From Ascoidea rubescens DSM 1968 (lineage: Eukaryota > Ascomycota > Saccharomycetes > Ascoideales > Ascoideaceae), in NCBI RefSeq assembly GCF_001661345.1, contig NW_017962921.1, forward strand, positions 310,001 through 374,000: DNA of 64,000 nucleotides. Direction: 5' to 3'. Position 1 is the first letter of the stretch. The number at the start of each line of letters is the position of its first letter. Below, piece by piece: positions 19,258 to 29,887 of the stretch. Under the pieces are notes generated by a model, which was not told where the DNA came from, ran no database searches, and saw nothing but the letters and a program-made list of their open reading frames with translations. The position numbers and the translations under genes are program-made.

Positions 19258-19975
19258 TTTTGTTTCTAACAGATTTTTTTTTTAAAAAATAACTGCTAAG
19301 AACACACCTATTGTGGTTCTTGCACGGTGCTGTTTAGTCGGTATATAAACTACAAAAACTGTCCCTGTAATTTTACCATGGATGTGGGAAAACCTTAGAG
19401 GGAAGAAAACTCACATCAAGGACGAATGAATTTAAATAAGAAATAGATGTTATCGTGTTTATTGTTTCTAACAGAAGCTCAATCTTTTTTTATTTTTTTT
19501 GTTTTAAAAATAGTTGCTAAGAGCCCACTTTGTTGGGGTTCTTGCACGGTGTTATTTATTATATCTATATATTAGAGTAAATGCTGTCTTTGTAATTTTG
19601 CCGTAGATGTGAGGAAACCTTGTAATTAGGAAGAAAACTCACATCAAAGACAGGAGTGTGAAATCTAAGAAAATATGTGCTGGTGTCATATTACTTTATG
19701 AGTTGCCATGCGTGGGAAATAAATATAATGAGTTTGCTTATGCCCCATTTCGTCCCTAGATATGTGTAAATGATTTCTGGGTCCACTTCGTCAGTGAGAA
19801 TCGTTGGGATCTCTGAACGGACTCTAGCCTGTAAGTTTATTGGACATTGGAAGATATAATGAGTTATTGTCGGTTCTGAGAGGGAACATTTGCATTGGTT
19901 ACTGCTCATATACCCAGCCCTCCACTGAGTATCTTCACCAAAGAAGCTCAATTCAACACCAATAGGTAAAAACTG
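19258..19975 (-). mobile_element. 5'-truncated LINE (non-LTR retrotransposon) remains: two tandem 3' ends
   Basis: The minus-strand frame 19980-19691 reads LPIGVELSFFGEDTQWRAGY, then CKCSLSEPTITHYIFQCP, then a Trp-ending tail. The C-x-C-x8-H-x4-C knuckle after an LPIG..L.....TQWR segment is the usual C-terminus of LINE reverse-transcriptase polyproteins. Everything upstream (endonuclease, RT) is missing, as in 5' truncation. Downstream, the 3' UTR-like block occurs twice in direct orientation (about 19460-19690 and 19258-19432). The copies share GAAGAAAACTCACATCAA, CTTGCACGGTG, a compensated hairpin (AAGAAC..GTTCTT and AAGAGC..GTTCTT), an A/T-rich tail and CTGTTAGAAACAA. This suggests two successive truncated insertions, or an element with a duplicated 3' UTR, between EMC1 and tRNA-Lys. 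Confidence 0.75.
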
Positions 19976-20034
19976 ACAAGTACTATATTTTATTTAAATA
20001 TATTGCTTTTACTCATTCGATGGTCAGCAGCTCA

Positions 20035-20131
20035 TCCCCATTAGCTCAGTCGGTAGAGCGTTCGGCTTTTAGGGATTCTTCTAGTTTCGCAAGAAACCGA
20101 AATGTCCAGGGTTCGAGCCCCTGATGAGGAG
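20035..20131 (+). tRNA. tRNA-Lys (TTT) with 24-base intron
   Basis: Exons 20035-20071 and 20096-20131, with the intron 20072-20095 directly after position 37. The mature form is 73 bases. D-arm GCTCAGTCGGTAGAGC, anticodon stem TTCGG/CCGAA with loop CTTTTAA, T-arm with GGTTCGAGCCC and discriminator G. The acceptor pairs TCCCCAT with ATGAGGA, with one C-A mismatch at 4-69. A T9 terminator lies at 20135-20143. The intron position matches the intron-bearing tRNA-Lys(UUU) of other yeasts. Confidence 0.95.
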
Positions 20132-20134
20132 TTG

Positions 20135-20143
20135 TTTTTTTTT
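20135..20143 (+). terminator. Pol III T-run after tRNA-Lys
   Basis: Nine consecutive T, four bases past the tRNA end. Confidence 0.85.
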
Positions 20144-20364
20144 GCACTGTTTTGCTTTGCATAGTATTTTTTAAAGATTGGTTTTGTGGAAATTCGAACT
20201 GCGGAGCTGCTTCTGGTTAATGCATTATAAATAAAGTATAAAGATATGTAAATAGATATGGGAAAAATCGTTTTCCCCGACACTCAGAAATGATATAATA
20301 AAGAAATATAGAAGCAACCACCAAAGAATAACTACTCCAACAAAACACAATTACAGAATCACAG

Positions 20365-23300
20365 TCATACGTTCAATACGTCTTTGAGTAATGTGATTTG
20401 GTCATGAGTCAACCCATTTTCAAATATCTCCTTGTACTTATTTTCATCTTTATTTCTCAATCCAATCAAACTGGTTTTGAAAACTTCAAAAATGTTGATA
20501 TTATCCAATGGATTACATGATAAGGGGTCTTCAAATAAGTCGTCATCTTCATCTATCTCAAATAGCAAATTGTCTTTGTTGTCATCGTTATTTTCATCGT
20601 TTTGTGCACCGTCATTTTCGTTAAAACCACCTTTGCTTGATTCATTTACACTTTCAACATCAACAAATTCATCTGCCCCAAACTCATTGGAATAGAAATC
20701 AGACTGAGATAAGTCTGCAGCATAGCTTTTCTTTTTCGTTTCCAAGTCATTGATAGCTTTTGGTAATTTTCCAAGAACTAAAACAATGTTATCTCTAATA
20801 TCTTTCATAATCAAGTTCAAGTTAAATTTCAAAATATCGTGATTATCTAAATTGACTAGACTTAATAATCCAATCAAAGTGATTTTTAAATCATAAACTC
20901 TTCTCACTGTCCCTTTTGAAATACTTTTAAACCAAAGTTTTTGGAAAAAAAATTCAATAAATTGAAACTCTGTTAATATTTCCAACGTCAATACGGTATC
21001 AAACATAAATCCAGCTAAAATCAAGTTAAGAAAGTTAATAGAAAATTTCCTATTAGCTAAATAGCTCTTGAAAAGCTTGTTCACTTTTGAATCTAGTTTT
21101 ATATAACTTGATATGGAATTAATAATTTGAACTTCATCAAAAGTATCTTGATCATTAATGTACTCATTCTTTAATTTTCTTTGCAATGTTAAAAAAAATG
21201 AAACCAAAATATCCTTAATAAATTGTCTGCAATCATTACCTAATGAAATCATAAACTTGGATGCAAATTCACATGCAATTGATATTCCGTTAATATTGAG
21301 ATGTCTTGTATCTTGAATATCATTAATCTGTTTGTTATAATTAGCCAAATTTCCCACAATATTCTCCTCATAACCATTATTTAAAATAATGAAATATAAA
21401 AGATAAAATTTATTAATTGTTTCAAAATTCTTATTATCGACTAGTTCTTTAAACCCATAAACGAAATAATTATTTAATGAGGGCATTATCTCATCTAAAT
21501 ATAATAATGATGTATTGGAGTCTTTATCAATCTGAAAAATCATAATTATAATATCAAAAATTTCCCATAATTCTGAAAAGATTTTTCTAGATAAAAATGA
21601 AGTGTTCTCGATTAAATCAAAACACTCTGCAAAGTAATCATCAATTCCATTAATCAAAATAATTTTAATAACTGGCGAGTAATATTTTAGTAAATTTTCA
21701 ATAGAATCTTGAGAGTTTTCAAATGATAATAAAATCGTAACCATTGTATTTAATAAACCCAATGCAACCATCTGTTTATCCGAGCTGCTTTCATTTAAAT
21801 ATTCTGGGCTGATTTCAAAATCATGCAAATTTTTGGAATCTTGTAAATAGTTTAAATCAACATTATTGTTTCCAACAATAATTCCAATAAATTGCTCCGA
21901 TAATCTATTAACTAATTGGGCACCAAATGGTTGTAATTGTTCAAAAAATTGCTCAACTAATTCTTGCATTACTGCTGAAATTGAGTCAGTATCGATTTTA
22001 TCAGATAAAATTAATAACCTTTGAACAATTAAAATTACATCCTTTTCAAGTAAAATTTTAAAGGATTCATTTTGGATAAATGCTTGCATTGCTAATGAGG
22101 ATTCTAGTTGAATTACTAATGTGCCTTCATCAGAGTCATCATTCTGATTAAGGCCGTTATTATTAGGATTATTTTGTGATAACGAGTTTTGTCTTAATTT
22201 ATCTAAATTGAAATCTTTAATGATGCCCTGATAAATCAATTCAATTATAGAACTATCAGTAAATTCAATTGACGAAAACGACGATAAAACCTTTAAGGTT
22301 CTTGCTTTTAAAAAACCAAATTCAGAATTCAAATTGTGCAACACTAATTGATTGAAAAATGATTCCATTTGTGAAAGATATTCGGAATTTTCGTTTGTTA
22401 AAATAAAAGATATAGAACTCAAAATTCGTAGTAAACCCTCTCTGTTTTTAGCAATGTCAAGAGTCTCAATCCCATTGTTAGACTGTTGCTGGTGTTGTAA
22501 ATCAATTAAATTATTATAAATAAACTCCAAAATTAAATTCAAAGAAGATTTAGGCCTCTTTGAAGCTAATGTGACCAAAAAAGAAGCTGCAGCAAAATCA
22601 GGTGAATCTGAAGTTTCTTCAAAGATATCCAATCTCATATGAATATATTCATTAGGATCCGTTTCAAAAATGTTAATAACTTCATCCGTGGGAATCACTA
22701 AAGGGTAGATGAAATTTGCAATTAAATCTTGCAAATTTGCAGAAATTAATTTCCAGGTATTTGGATAGACAATTGAAGTATCAACTAAATTGATTAAATA
22801 ATAAAGACAGCTGTTTGACATAAAACTCGAAACAGGGTCTTGGCACCAATCAGAGATTAATTTGAAATATATTTTGATGATTTCAGGTAGGATCAATGCA
22901 ACAAAATTTTTTTTGAAAGTAGGATAATCATGGCTTTTAAATTTAGATGATGAACAAAATCTTATCAATAAATTAAATAAGTTAGCAAAAGACCATTTTT
23001 GAGATTTCACCCACGGATTTGAAATTTTGGCTTCATTTGAGAGATTAACGATAAATAATGGTAATTTTTTTGAAATTACGGTCAATTGTAAATTAATCCA
23101 AGGAAAAATTAAACTGGAATTTACATTTTCAATATTTTGAAATGGTTCAGGTAAATCAGTAAAAGTGACAAATTTAAACGTTTTTATTATTAGCCTTATT
23201 AATTCCCCATTTTGGTTGAATTTGTTAATCAAGTTTATATTATTGACATCATTTGGAATTGAGTTGGTAGAATTCAAAATTGTATTGGCCAAGTCTATTA

Positions 23301-23904
23301 GTATGGGAAAAACGTTGTGTATAATTGGATCTAAAGACTCTGATCTAGTGGAGTTGCCTTTCCATCTATAATGTCTCATAATCTCTTTGAAACAGTAAAG
23401 ACCAATGAATAGTTTATTTTGTTCATCCAAGGAATTGTTAAGTAGTGATACTGCGTCGTTTAGTAAATTTGGCCAGTCATTAGGATACTCTAAAGAGATA
23501 ATGTGCAGAAGGCATACTAATATTTGGGCTTTGATATGATTATTAGAAGAAGAATTATAATCTATTGAAAACTGATCGCTTAATAGTAGATTTAGCAAAT
23601 TTGACTTGATTAATTGTTTTTCCTCACTTGGAATTATAATCGATGATTTGCTTGATTTTGAAGGAGGATTTGAATCAGTGTACTCCCAGTTTTTCTTGAT
23701 TTGATTTTTCAAATAAATTGATGTGGAGTGTTTAATAAATTCATTGATTTGGTTATCCGAAAGAGCAATTAAACTTATACAAGATGATAAAAAATTTGGT
23801 TGAGTTGTTAAAAAATTTTTCAATGATCTTTCAGCCTGATCTCTAATTGACTCATCAGGTTGCAAAGTTCCAGCAAAACAATCATGTAAAACTTTTAAAT
23901 CCAT
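20365..23904 (-). CDS. Importin-beta family karyopherin (NMD5/SXM1, importin-7/8 type)
   Basis: Nuclear import receptor of HEAT repeats. 1179 residues, somewhat longer than S. cerevisiae Nmd5 (1048) or Sxm1 (944). The N-terminus MDLKVLHDCFAGTLQPDESI, with AERSLKNFLTTQPNFLSSC and HSTSIYLKNQIKKNW, is the importin-beta N-terminal (Ran-binding) domain in its importin-7/8 form. Many HEAT-like helices follow. An acidic loop near the C-terminus (LFEIDEDDDLFEDP, preceded by Asn/Asp-rich sequence) is typical of this subfamily and binds basic cargo or Ran. Which of the two yeast paralogues it represents cannot be settled by eye. Confidence 0.85.
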   Translation of the reverse strand: MDLKVLHDCFAGTLQPDESIRDQAERSLKNFLTTQPNFLSSCISLIALSDNQINEFIKHSTSIYLKNQIKKNWEYTDSNPPSKSSKSSIIIPSEEKQLIKSNLLNLLLSDQFSIDYNSSSNNHIKAQILVCLLHIISLEYPNDWPNLLNDAVSLLNNSLDEQNKLFIGLYCFKEIMRHYRWKGNSTRSESLDPIIHNVFPILIDLANTILNSTNSIPNDVNNINLINKFNQNGELIRLIIKTFKFVTFTDLPEPFQNIENVNSSLIFPWINLQLTVISKKLPLFIVNLSNEAKISNPWVKSQKWSFANLFNLLIRFCSSSKFKSHDYPTFKKNFVALILPEIIKIYFKLISDWCQDPVSSFMSNSCLYYLINLVDTSIVYPNTWKLISANLQDLIANFIYPLVIPTDEVINIFETDPNEYIHMRLDIFEETSDSPDFAAASFLVTLASKRPKSSLNLILEFIYNNLIDLQHQQQSNNGIETLDIAKNREGLLRILSSISFILTNENSEYLSQMESFFNQLVLHNLNSEFGFLKARTLKVLSSFSSIEFTDSSIIELIYQGIIKDFNLDKLRQNSLSQNNPNNNGLNQNDDSDEGTLVIQLESSLAMQAFIQNESFKILLEKDVILIVQRLLILSDKIDTDSISAVMQELVEQFFEQLQPFGAQLVNRLSEQFIGIIVGNNNVDLNYLQDSKNLHDFEISPEYLNESSSDKQMVALGLLNTMVTILLSFENSQDSIENLLKYYSPVIKIILINGIDDYFAECFDLIENTSFLSRKIFSELWEIFDIIIMIFQIDKDSNTSLLYLDEIMPSLNNYFVYGFKELVDNKNFETINKFYLLYFIILNNGYEENIVGNLANYNKQINDIQDTRHLNINGISIACEFASKFMISLGNDCRQFIKDILVSFFLTLQRKLKNEYINDQDTFDEVQIINSISSYIKLDSKVNKLFKSYLANRKFSINFLNLILAGFMFDTVLTLEILTEFQFIEFFFQKLWFKSISKGTVRRVYDLKITLIGLLSLVNLDNHDILKFNLNLIMKDIRDNIVLVLGKLPKAINDLETKKKSYAADLSQSDFYSNEFGADEFVDVESVNESSKGGFNENDGAQNDENNDDNKDNLLFEIDEDDDLFEDPLSCNPLDNINIFEVFKTSLIGLRNKDENKYKEIFENGLTHDQITLLKDVLNV

Positions 23905-24951
23905 TTTAGGCCAGCAGTATATATTGCTCTAGGCGTCTATGGCAGTTTAGTGTCGTTTATTTTGGTATTCAATGTATTGCTTTGAGCTCCAAGGATTTGA
24001 TTCAGCAAGAATATACAATTCTTTGTGTTGATGCTTCTGGGCAAGATTTAAAAACAGTAGAAGTACTTTATAAAATTTGTTCAAAAAATTTTTCTGAAAA
24101 CGATCAGAAACAAAAAAATATTAAGAGAATGTTCGCCAAACAGCAAACGGCTTGTGAACGCGGTGGTGTGTTGGAAAAAATTGCTTTAACGAGCGTTTGT
24201 TTGTTGAAAAAGGTCACAAATCAGAAACAGCTCTTTTCGGAAAGTTGGTGTTTTTGTTGAAGATGAGGAAAACCCATATATATTAGAGGAGAGAGGTATA
24301 TAGAAAAATAAATAATGAATACTAACATCTAAAAGTAAATATAAACCAATGAAAACACTAAAATAATAAAAACATTCATGAAGGCAATGAGTTATCGATG
24401 AAGTTAGAGTATGAAGATGATGAAATAACGACGATAATTAATGAGAAACGGTAATTAATGAAATCAATAGTTGCTAAAATGAGTATAGTTGGAAAGAAAA
24501 TAAAAAAAATAAAAAAACGAAAAAAACGAAAATTAACAAACTTAACTAAATTAACAAAATTAACTAAATTAACAAGATTAAAAAGATAACAGAAAAATAA
24601 GAATGGAAAGAGATTTAACAAAATAAAAATTAATCTGTAAACAAATAAATGAATGAAAGTAATGTTAAAAATATTCATCTGCTGATGATTTTCACTTTTT
24701 TCCTTTTTTTTTCTTTTTTTTTTTATTCGGTTTTTTGAATTATATGAACTGAAGTTAAATATAAGTATAAATATAAATATAAATATAAAAATGAAAGTAA
24801 AGATAGAGCCATGGATTCAATTTTCATCTTTCTCTTTTCCTTGGATATATTTTCAATTTTCAAAAAAAAAACAAAAAAAAATATAATCAAAAACTTAGTT
24901 TAAAAAAAATGCAGAAAAATTTTGATTTTTCCATTTTATTATAAGGCCTTA
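23905..24951. other. Intergenic region between importin and PBS2
   Basis: Upstream side of the importin gene and 3' side of PBS2. 23982-24260 holds an open frame without a suitable ATG and no recognisable domain. 24480-24900 is very AT-rich with ATTAAC/TTAACT runs and poly-T/A. No gene that I can support. Confidence 0.45.
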
Positions 24952-27354
24952 TTATGCTCTATTTAATTTTTCTTTTCTGATTTTTTCTCTTCGTTCAACT
25001 CTTTTGGTAATGTACTTTGCCATTTCAACAGGTATTAAACCATTATCTTTGCTGTAGTCTGGATCGTCAACATCCATATAGGTATTCAACCACTTATGCT
25101 TTAATAAATCATTATATGTTGGTCTTAATTTTGGATCTCTTTTCAAACATTTCAGGATAAAATCTTTTGCATCTTCGCTAATGTTAGGGTTCTTGAATTT
25201 AGGAGGATCGCCATCTATAATTTGAGCAATAACATTAAATATATTCGTGGATTCAATTTTGTAAGGATATTGACCATCGCTAATTTCAACAATAGAAATT
25301 CCCAATGACCAAACATCTGATTGGATGGTGTATTCGTTTTTGTTTTTGATTCTTTCGGGTGCCATGTAGCTTTGACAACCAACATTAGTTTTAGCCAAAG
25401 AAGCAACCAAATTCCCCGAAACACCGAAATCACATAGTTTGACTTTTCCTTTGGTATTTACCAAAATATTTGTGGGTTTAACATCTCTGTGAATGATATT
25501 ATGATCATCTTTTAGTTGTTTTAGCCCCAATACAACACTCTTGGTTACAATGGCTAAATATGGTTCATCAAAGCCTTCAAAATAGACCTGATCAATGGAT
25601 CCACCATCCATATATTCAATACACATACAAACATTTCCCTCAACGAAAAAGGCACCAAAAAAGTCGACTATGAACCGAGAATTGCAGTTGTGTAGGACTT
25701 CTAGTTCCATTATAATTTGTTTAATTCGGGCTTCATCCAATTCTAGATGGACTTCTTTGATGGCCATTGTAACATTAGAAGTTGTGTGTAAAACCTTCTT
25801 AACTGTCCCATAATTACCACTGCCTAACTCAGATATCATTTTGAAGTCACTTAGAGATACATTGAAAGAAGTACCAGAAGAAAACTCAATACCATCTGAA
25901 TGCAAAGAGGCTTTTCCAGAAAAATTAAGAGAGCCACTTTTATCTAAATAATTTGAATAATCTTGAAATTGACCGCTGAAAATGGAATTGGTGTTATTAT
26001 TATTGTTGCTGTTGTTGATGTTGTTGTTAAAAGAATTTGGTCTTTTGATGGTGTAGTTGCTGTTGTTGTTGTTGTTTTCACCTTTTGGAATTCTATTGGA
26101 ATTAATTGTCGAAGAAATATTTGAGTTGAAATTACCATCAGAGGATAAATCCAATTTTGTGTTGTAAAGTTTTTGAAATTTATTGTTCTTTTTAGGAAAA
26201 TTCCTCAAGGAATTAGGAATTGGAGGACTGATATTCATCCTTGGCATATTATTACTAACCTTTATGCTGTTCTGAGAATTGGGACTAAAATTGTTAAAAT
26301 TATTAAAATTGTTTGAATAATTTAAATTGGTAGTGGAATTATTATTGAAATTATTATTGGAATCATTATTGGAATTATTATTGAAATTGGTATTGGAATT
26401 TGTGTTGAAATTATTGTTGGAATTAACATTGGAATCACTGAATGGAAGTTTGAAATGTAAGTTTCTTCGTTCGGACAATGTTTTTTTGTTTTTTATGGAT
26501 GGGGGAAAGTGATTGTTTGAAGAGAGCAATGGTTGAGAAGAGTTTGTATTATTTCTTGGGCCAGCTGGAGGAGACATTGAAGAATATCTTTGTAATTGTG
26601 GGTTTTTGTTATTTAAAAGGTTTTGTGAAGGAACACCTGGCATTCCTGAAATGTTTGGGTGACTGTTTGACAGTCTATTTAGAAGATTGGGTGGTATACT
26701 ATTGGGAGATCTATTTGCAATACTGTTTGAGGAATTGTTTTGCAGTCTTGTTAGGAAATTATGAGGAATGCTGCTGGGGGATCTATTTGAGAGATTTTGA
26801 GTAGAATTGTTAGGAGAGTTATTAGAAGTGGTGATATTGACTCTATAAGGATTGTTGATGCTATTGGGATTGTTTGAAGAAGGAAAATTACCATGAATAT
26901 TAAAGTGATTGGAGCCGATAGAATTACTTCGATTTGATCTAGTCTGGCTGTTTGTTGAGGCAATAGAGCCATTCAGATGAGTTCGAAGTTGAGGAGGAAT
27001 AGGAGGCCCACCCGATGGAGACAATCCGATGATAGTATTGCTGGTTTTGATGGCTGTTGAGGAATCAGTTGGTTTCCTTAAAAAGCTAGTGTATTTAAGT
27101 TCATCATCAGCTTTTTCTGAGTGATCATGATCATTATCATGATTATCATTGTCAAAGTCACTAGCAATTTTTGCTTGAACAAAGTAGTTGGGAGATGAAA
27201 TGTGATTGATTTTGTTATCAGGTTTGATATCGGGGACAGGAGAAGAAGAGGACGAAGAAGATATTGGAGCAGGATCCTTGATAGACAAATTCAAAAGAGA
27301 AGAAGAGGTGGATTCCGTATCCAAAGATTGCTGGAAAGATGGATTCTTTATCAT
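24952..27354 (-). CDS. PBS2: MAP kinase kinase of the HOG osmostress pathway (Pbs2)
   Basis: Scaffold MAPKK that phosphorylates the Hog1 MAPK. 800 residues. The first 480 are disordered (Asn/Ser/Pro-rich, poly-Asn). The kinase domain at about 490-756 carries ELGSGNYGTVKKV, the ATP Lys in AIKEVHLELDE, HRDVKPTNIL, DFGVSGNLVASLAKTNVGC with the S..A.T phosphorylation pair, and SYMAPERI. The segments LELDEARIKQIIMELEVLHNCNS and the YIT-KRVERREKI tail are Pbs2 hallmarks. Pro-rich N-terminal stretches could serve SH3 docking, but I did not identify a definite Sho1-binding motif. The start is the ATG at 27354; the frame upstream has only a TTG. Confidence 0.93.
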   Translation of the reverse strand: MIKNPSFQQSLDTESTSSSLLNLSIKDPAPISSSSSSSPVPDIKPDNKINHISSPNYFVQAKIASDFDNDNHDNDHDHSEKADDELKYTSFLRKPTDSSTAIKTSNTIIGLSPSGGPPIPPQLRTHLNGSIASTNSQTRSNRSNSIGSNHFNIHGNFPSSNNPNSINNPYRVNITTSNNSPNNSTQNLSNRSPSSIPHNFLTRLQNNSSNSIANRSPNSIPPNLLNRLSNSHPNISGMPGVPSQNLLNNKNPQLQRYSSMSPPAGPRNNTNSSQPLLSSNNHFPPSIKNKKTLSERRNLHFKLPFSDSNVNSNNNFNTNSNTNFNNNSNNDSNNNFNNNSTTNLNYSNNFNNFNNFSPNSQNSIKVSNNMPRMNISPPIPNSLRNFPKKNNKFQKLYNTKLDLSSDGNFNSNISSTINSNRIPKGENNNNNSNYTIKRPNSFNNNINNSNNNNNTNSIFSGQFQDYSNYLDKSGSLNFSGKASLHSDGIEFSSGTSFNVSLSDFKMISELGSGNYGTVKKVLHTTSNVTMAIKEVHLELDEARIKQIIMELEVLHNCNSRFIVDFFGAFFVEGNVCMCIEYMDGGSIDQVYFEGFDEPYLAIVTKSVVLGLKQLKDDHNIIHRDVKPTNILVNTKGKVKLCDFGVSGNLVASLAKTNVGCQSYMAPERIKNKNEYTIQSDVWSLGISIVEISDGQYPYKIESTNIFNVIAQIIDGDPPKFKNPNISEDAKDFILKCLKRDPKLRPTYNDLLKHKWLNTYMDVDDPDYSKDNGLIPVEMAKYITKRVERREKIRKEKLNRA

Positions 27355-27663
27355 GGTTAGCAGATTCAGAACAAGATGGATGAAGATGGGCAAGCTGATT
27401 AGAAATGCTAAGAGCGTAGAAAAGGAAAAAAAGAGTTGTGAAGAGGAAGTGTTGCTATTCCAGAGTGGTGGTTCCCTCCAGCCGCTACCCGGCTTATGCT
27501 CCGTCGCACTGGTTATTTATGGATTGGCCACTGTTATGGGTGTTATGCATTAACGCGCAGATACATGTTAAGTACCACTATACTGGATGTGGTGCATGCG
27601 TGGTTGGTTTTTTTTTGTTTGTAGCTGGGGGTAAGATTCTTTGTGGAGTCTTATCATGATAAG

Positions 27664-28348
27664 ATGAGTAGTAACTACTATGATATTGACGATATAATAG
27701 CTGATGGAGAGGTATGATTTACTGATTGGATATTTGAGCGTGTGCATTCACATACTACTACAGATTGTGCTTTTTGAAATCAAATATTAATCTGGCTGTT
27801 AATTTTAGAAAATACCATGTAAATTCACGATAACAGTTCCTGGGTTGGGATTTTTGGAAGGAAATGAGTCCTTGGGTGCAATTAAAGAAGGGACCAGATT
27901 GGAGTTGCCGTTGTGGTTAGCTGAGATTCTTGCGACGTGTGCAATTTCTCCAAGCGAGGAAGATGTCAAAGACGAAGAAGATGTAATGGGAGAATCGAAC
28001 GAAGAAAAGACATTTGTTGAACTAATTCAACCTGAATGCTTCAATTTGAAAGTTATAAATGCTATAAAGACAAACCCGGTTAATTGCGATTTGCATTCTA
28101 TCTGTTCGAACTATTACAAGTTGACTGAAAAACTTGGTGATGAGGAGCTAATTAAAATTGTTCAGGAAATGTTGAAAGAACGGTGTATATTGATTAACGA
28201 TTATGCGACGAGCTCAAAGGGGAATAATTTTAATAACGATGCAGTTTTCAATTTTCTCCATGGTCTAGATGAGGCTGAGAAAAGGATATATAAAGCGACT
28301 TATGAGAGCCATAAAGACACGAAAAAATGGTTTGCAAGTGATTCGTAA
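27664..28348 (+). CDS. PSF3: GINS complex subunit Psf3, spliced
   Basis: Subunit of the GINS tetramer, part of the CMG replicative helicase. Exon 1 is 27664-27711, the intron is 27712-27808 (GTATGA, TTTTAG end; a weak TATTAAT branch near 27785) and exon 2 is 27809-28348. The 195-residue product starts MSSNYYDIDDIIADGE and continues KIPCKFTITVPGLGFLEGNE, matching the Psf3 N-terminus. The unspliced frame would lack it. Later blocks are LELPLWLAEILA, VINAIKTNPVNCDLHSI and IYKATYESHKDTKKW. S. cerevisiae Psf3 is 194 residues. Divergent from PBS2 over about 310 bases. Confidence 0.93.
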
Positions 28349-29887
28349 AATCGAATATATACCCCATTATGTAATTGTTTTTTTCTTTCTGTTTTTTCAT
28401 TTCTTTCAAAAATCCTATCCATTTAATGTATTGAATAATTGATATATTGTTGAATTTTCTAGAAGTATGCTGTAATTGAAAATTTTCATTTCAAAACAAT
28501 AGATTTGCATTTAATTGAGCACTTGGTTGCGAATTAGTTTTTTTGTGGTTACTCAGTTTTCTCTTTGTTAAGACAAAATACATAATCGAAACAAAATGTA
28601 CACCCTTATTTTGAAATTATAGAATTGAAACAGATTAAATTTATTGGAATATTCAGTTATTGCAGATATCGTCCATGCTAAGAAATCAGTAGCATTTCAT
28701 AAGGCTTTCAGAGACTTAAATTAAAACATTTCCTTTTTGAGGAAGTCCGCGAAGAGAGTGAGTTTGGATGCCACTGGTATGGTTCTCTGTAAATAGTTGC
28801 CGAATTGGGGTTCTTCCGCCCTGAGCTGCTAGAGGCGTGATATTTTTGAAATAGAGTGTAGGAGAAAAAGACGGCAGAATACAAGGGTTCTGGAAAGATG
28901 AAAATTGCGCGCGTTCTTTTTGTTGCGCAGGATCTATGCACTCAAGCAAGTGCGCAAATAGTCTTTCTTGGTATTTTAAACACAAATCCAACACAACATA
29001 AATATGTATTTGAAAAGCTCTTAGCGTGCAGCAAATGCCCCATAAGAAAAAAGTCGAGCGGTTGACAGCGGGTTTCTATTTTTTAGAAAAAGAAGAAATG
29101 AATCAGTGCTTTTAGGTTACTTTAAAAGAGCTTGTGAGAGTCAGCGAAATAAATAAGTTGCACCTACGGTGATTTGAACCAACGTTCTTTTGTTGTCTGA
29201 AATTCGTTGCTTTCTGCGAATTCTATTTTGTTTTTAGAAGCTGAGTCAAATGTATGGGACTTTTTTTCATTCCACCGCAAACTTAACACCACGTTCAGTG
29301 AGGATTTCCATTATTGCTAATTGATGATCCAATGAGAGAAACTATAATTAATAGACGAGACAACAAGGGGACCGACACATTTGTTTATTAGTTGGAGTTG
29401 CGTATTAGGTGTGTAAAGTCAGAATATATATGGGAGAAGAAACCAATTGAAAAGAAAGGCAGAGTATCATGATTTCAGTGTGGATTGTAACCAATTATCT
29501 TTTTTGAAGTAAAAGCAGGTCTTTTTTTAGATTGAAATGAGTTGAAAATGGCTACAATTGCTCTTGAAAAGCAATTCAACGAAGGAAAATGCTCAGCTGG
29601 ATTGAATAGGTGAGCAATTCATTTGTTGGATGAATTGGGTGTTTTGCTTTTTTACCTCCCCCTATTGTAATATAAATAAAAATTAATATCGCTTGTAATT
29701 TGGTAGTTAGCAGTTGAATTTTGAATCAGTAATTGAAGTTGAATATTTATTTCAGTTAACAACAAGTAATATAAGAAATTGTGATACTAAAAACAGCAAC
29801 AAGAATCTACAGTTCCTATAATCCCCATAATCCCTATAATCCTTATAATCCTTATAATCCTTATAATCCCTAATAAACCTAATCAAA
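28349..29887. other. 1.5 kb intergenic region
   Basis: No gene I can support. 28720-29000 is less AT-rich and carries minus-strand open frames without recognisable domains. At 29163-29190 there is a tRNA T-arm-like string without the rest of a tRNA. A 21-codon ATG frame sits at 29549. 29815-29872 holds a tandem repeat just before the next gene. Confidence 0.45.
29815..29872. repeat. About six tandem copies of CCTTATAAT (9 bp)
   Basis: Slightly varied 9-bp unit (CCCATAAT, CCCTATAAT, CCTTATAAT) ending about 15 bases before the ATG of the Ser-rich gene. It would lie in its 5' leader and core promoter. It introduces a TATAAT every nine bases. Confidence 0.8.

Noticed and set aside
20150-20240. 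Possible second tRNA next to tRNA-Lys on the minus strand
   Set aside because: A GTTCGAATTTCC string is present, but no T-stem, box A or acceptor stem.
23982-24260. 92-codon frame near the importin promoter
   Set aside because: Starts with TTG; no recognisable family; low confidence as a gene.
29160-29230. Possible minus-strand tRNA
   Set aside because: Only a GGTTCAAATCAC box B-like string and a CAACG/CGTTG stem; T-stem and acceptor do not pair and no box A is in place.
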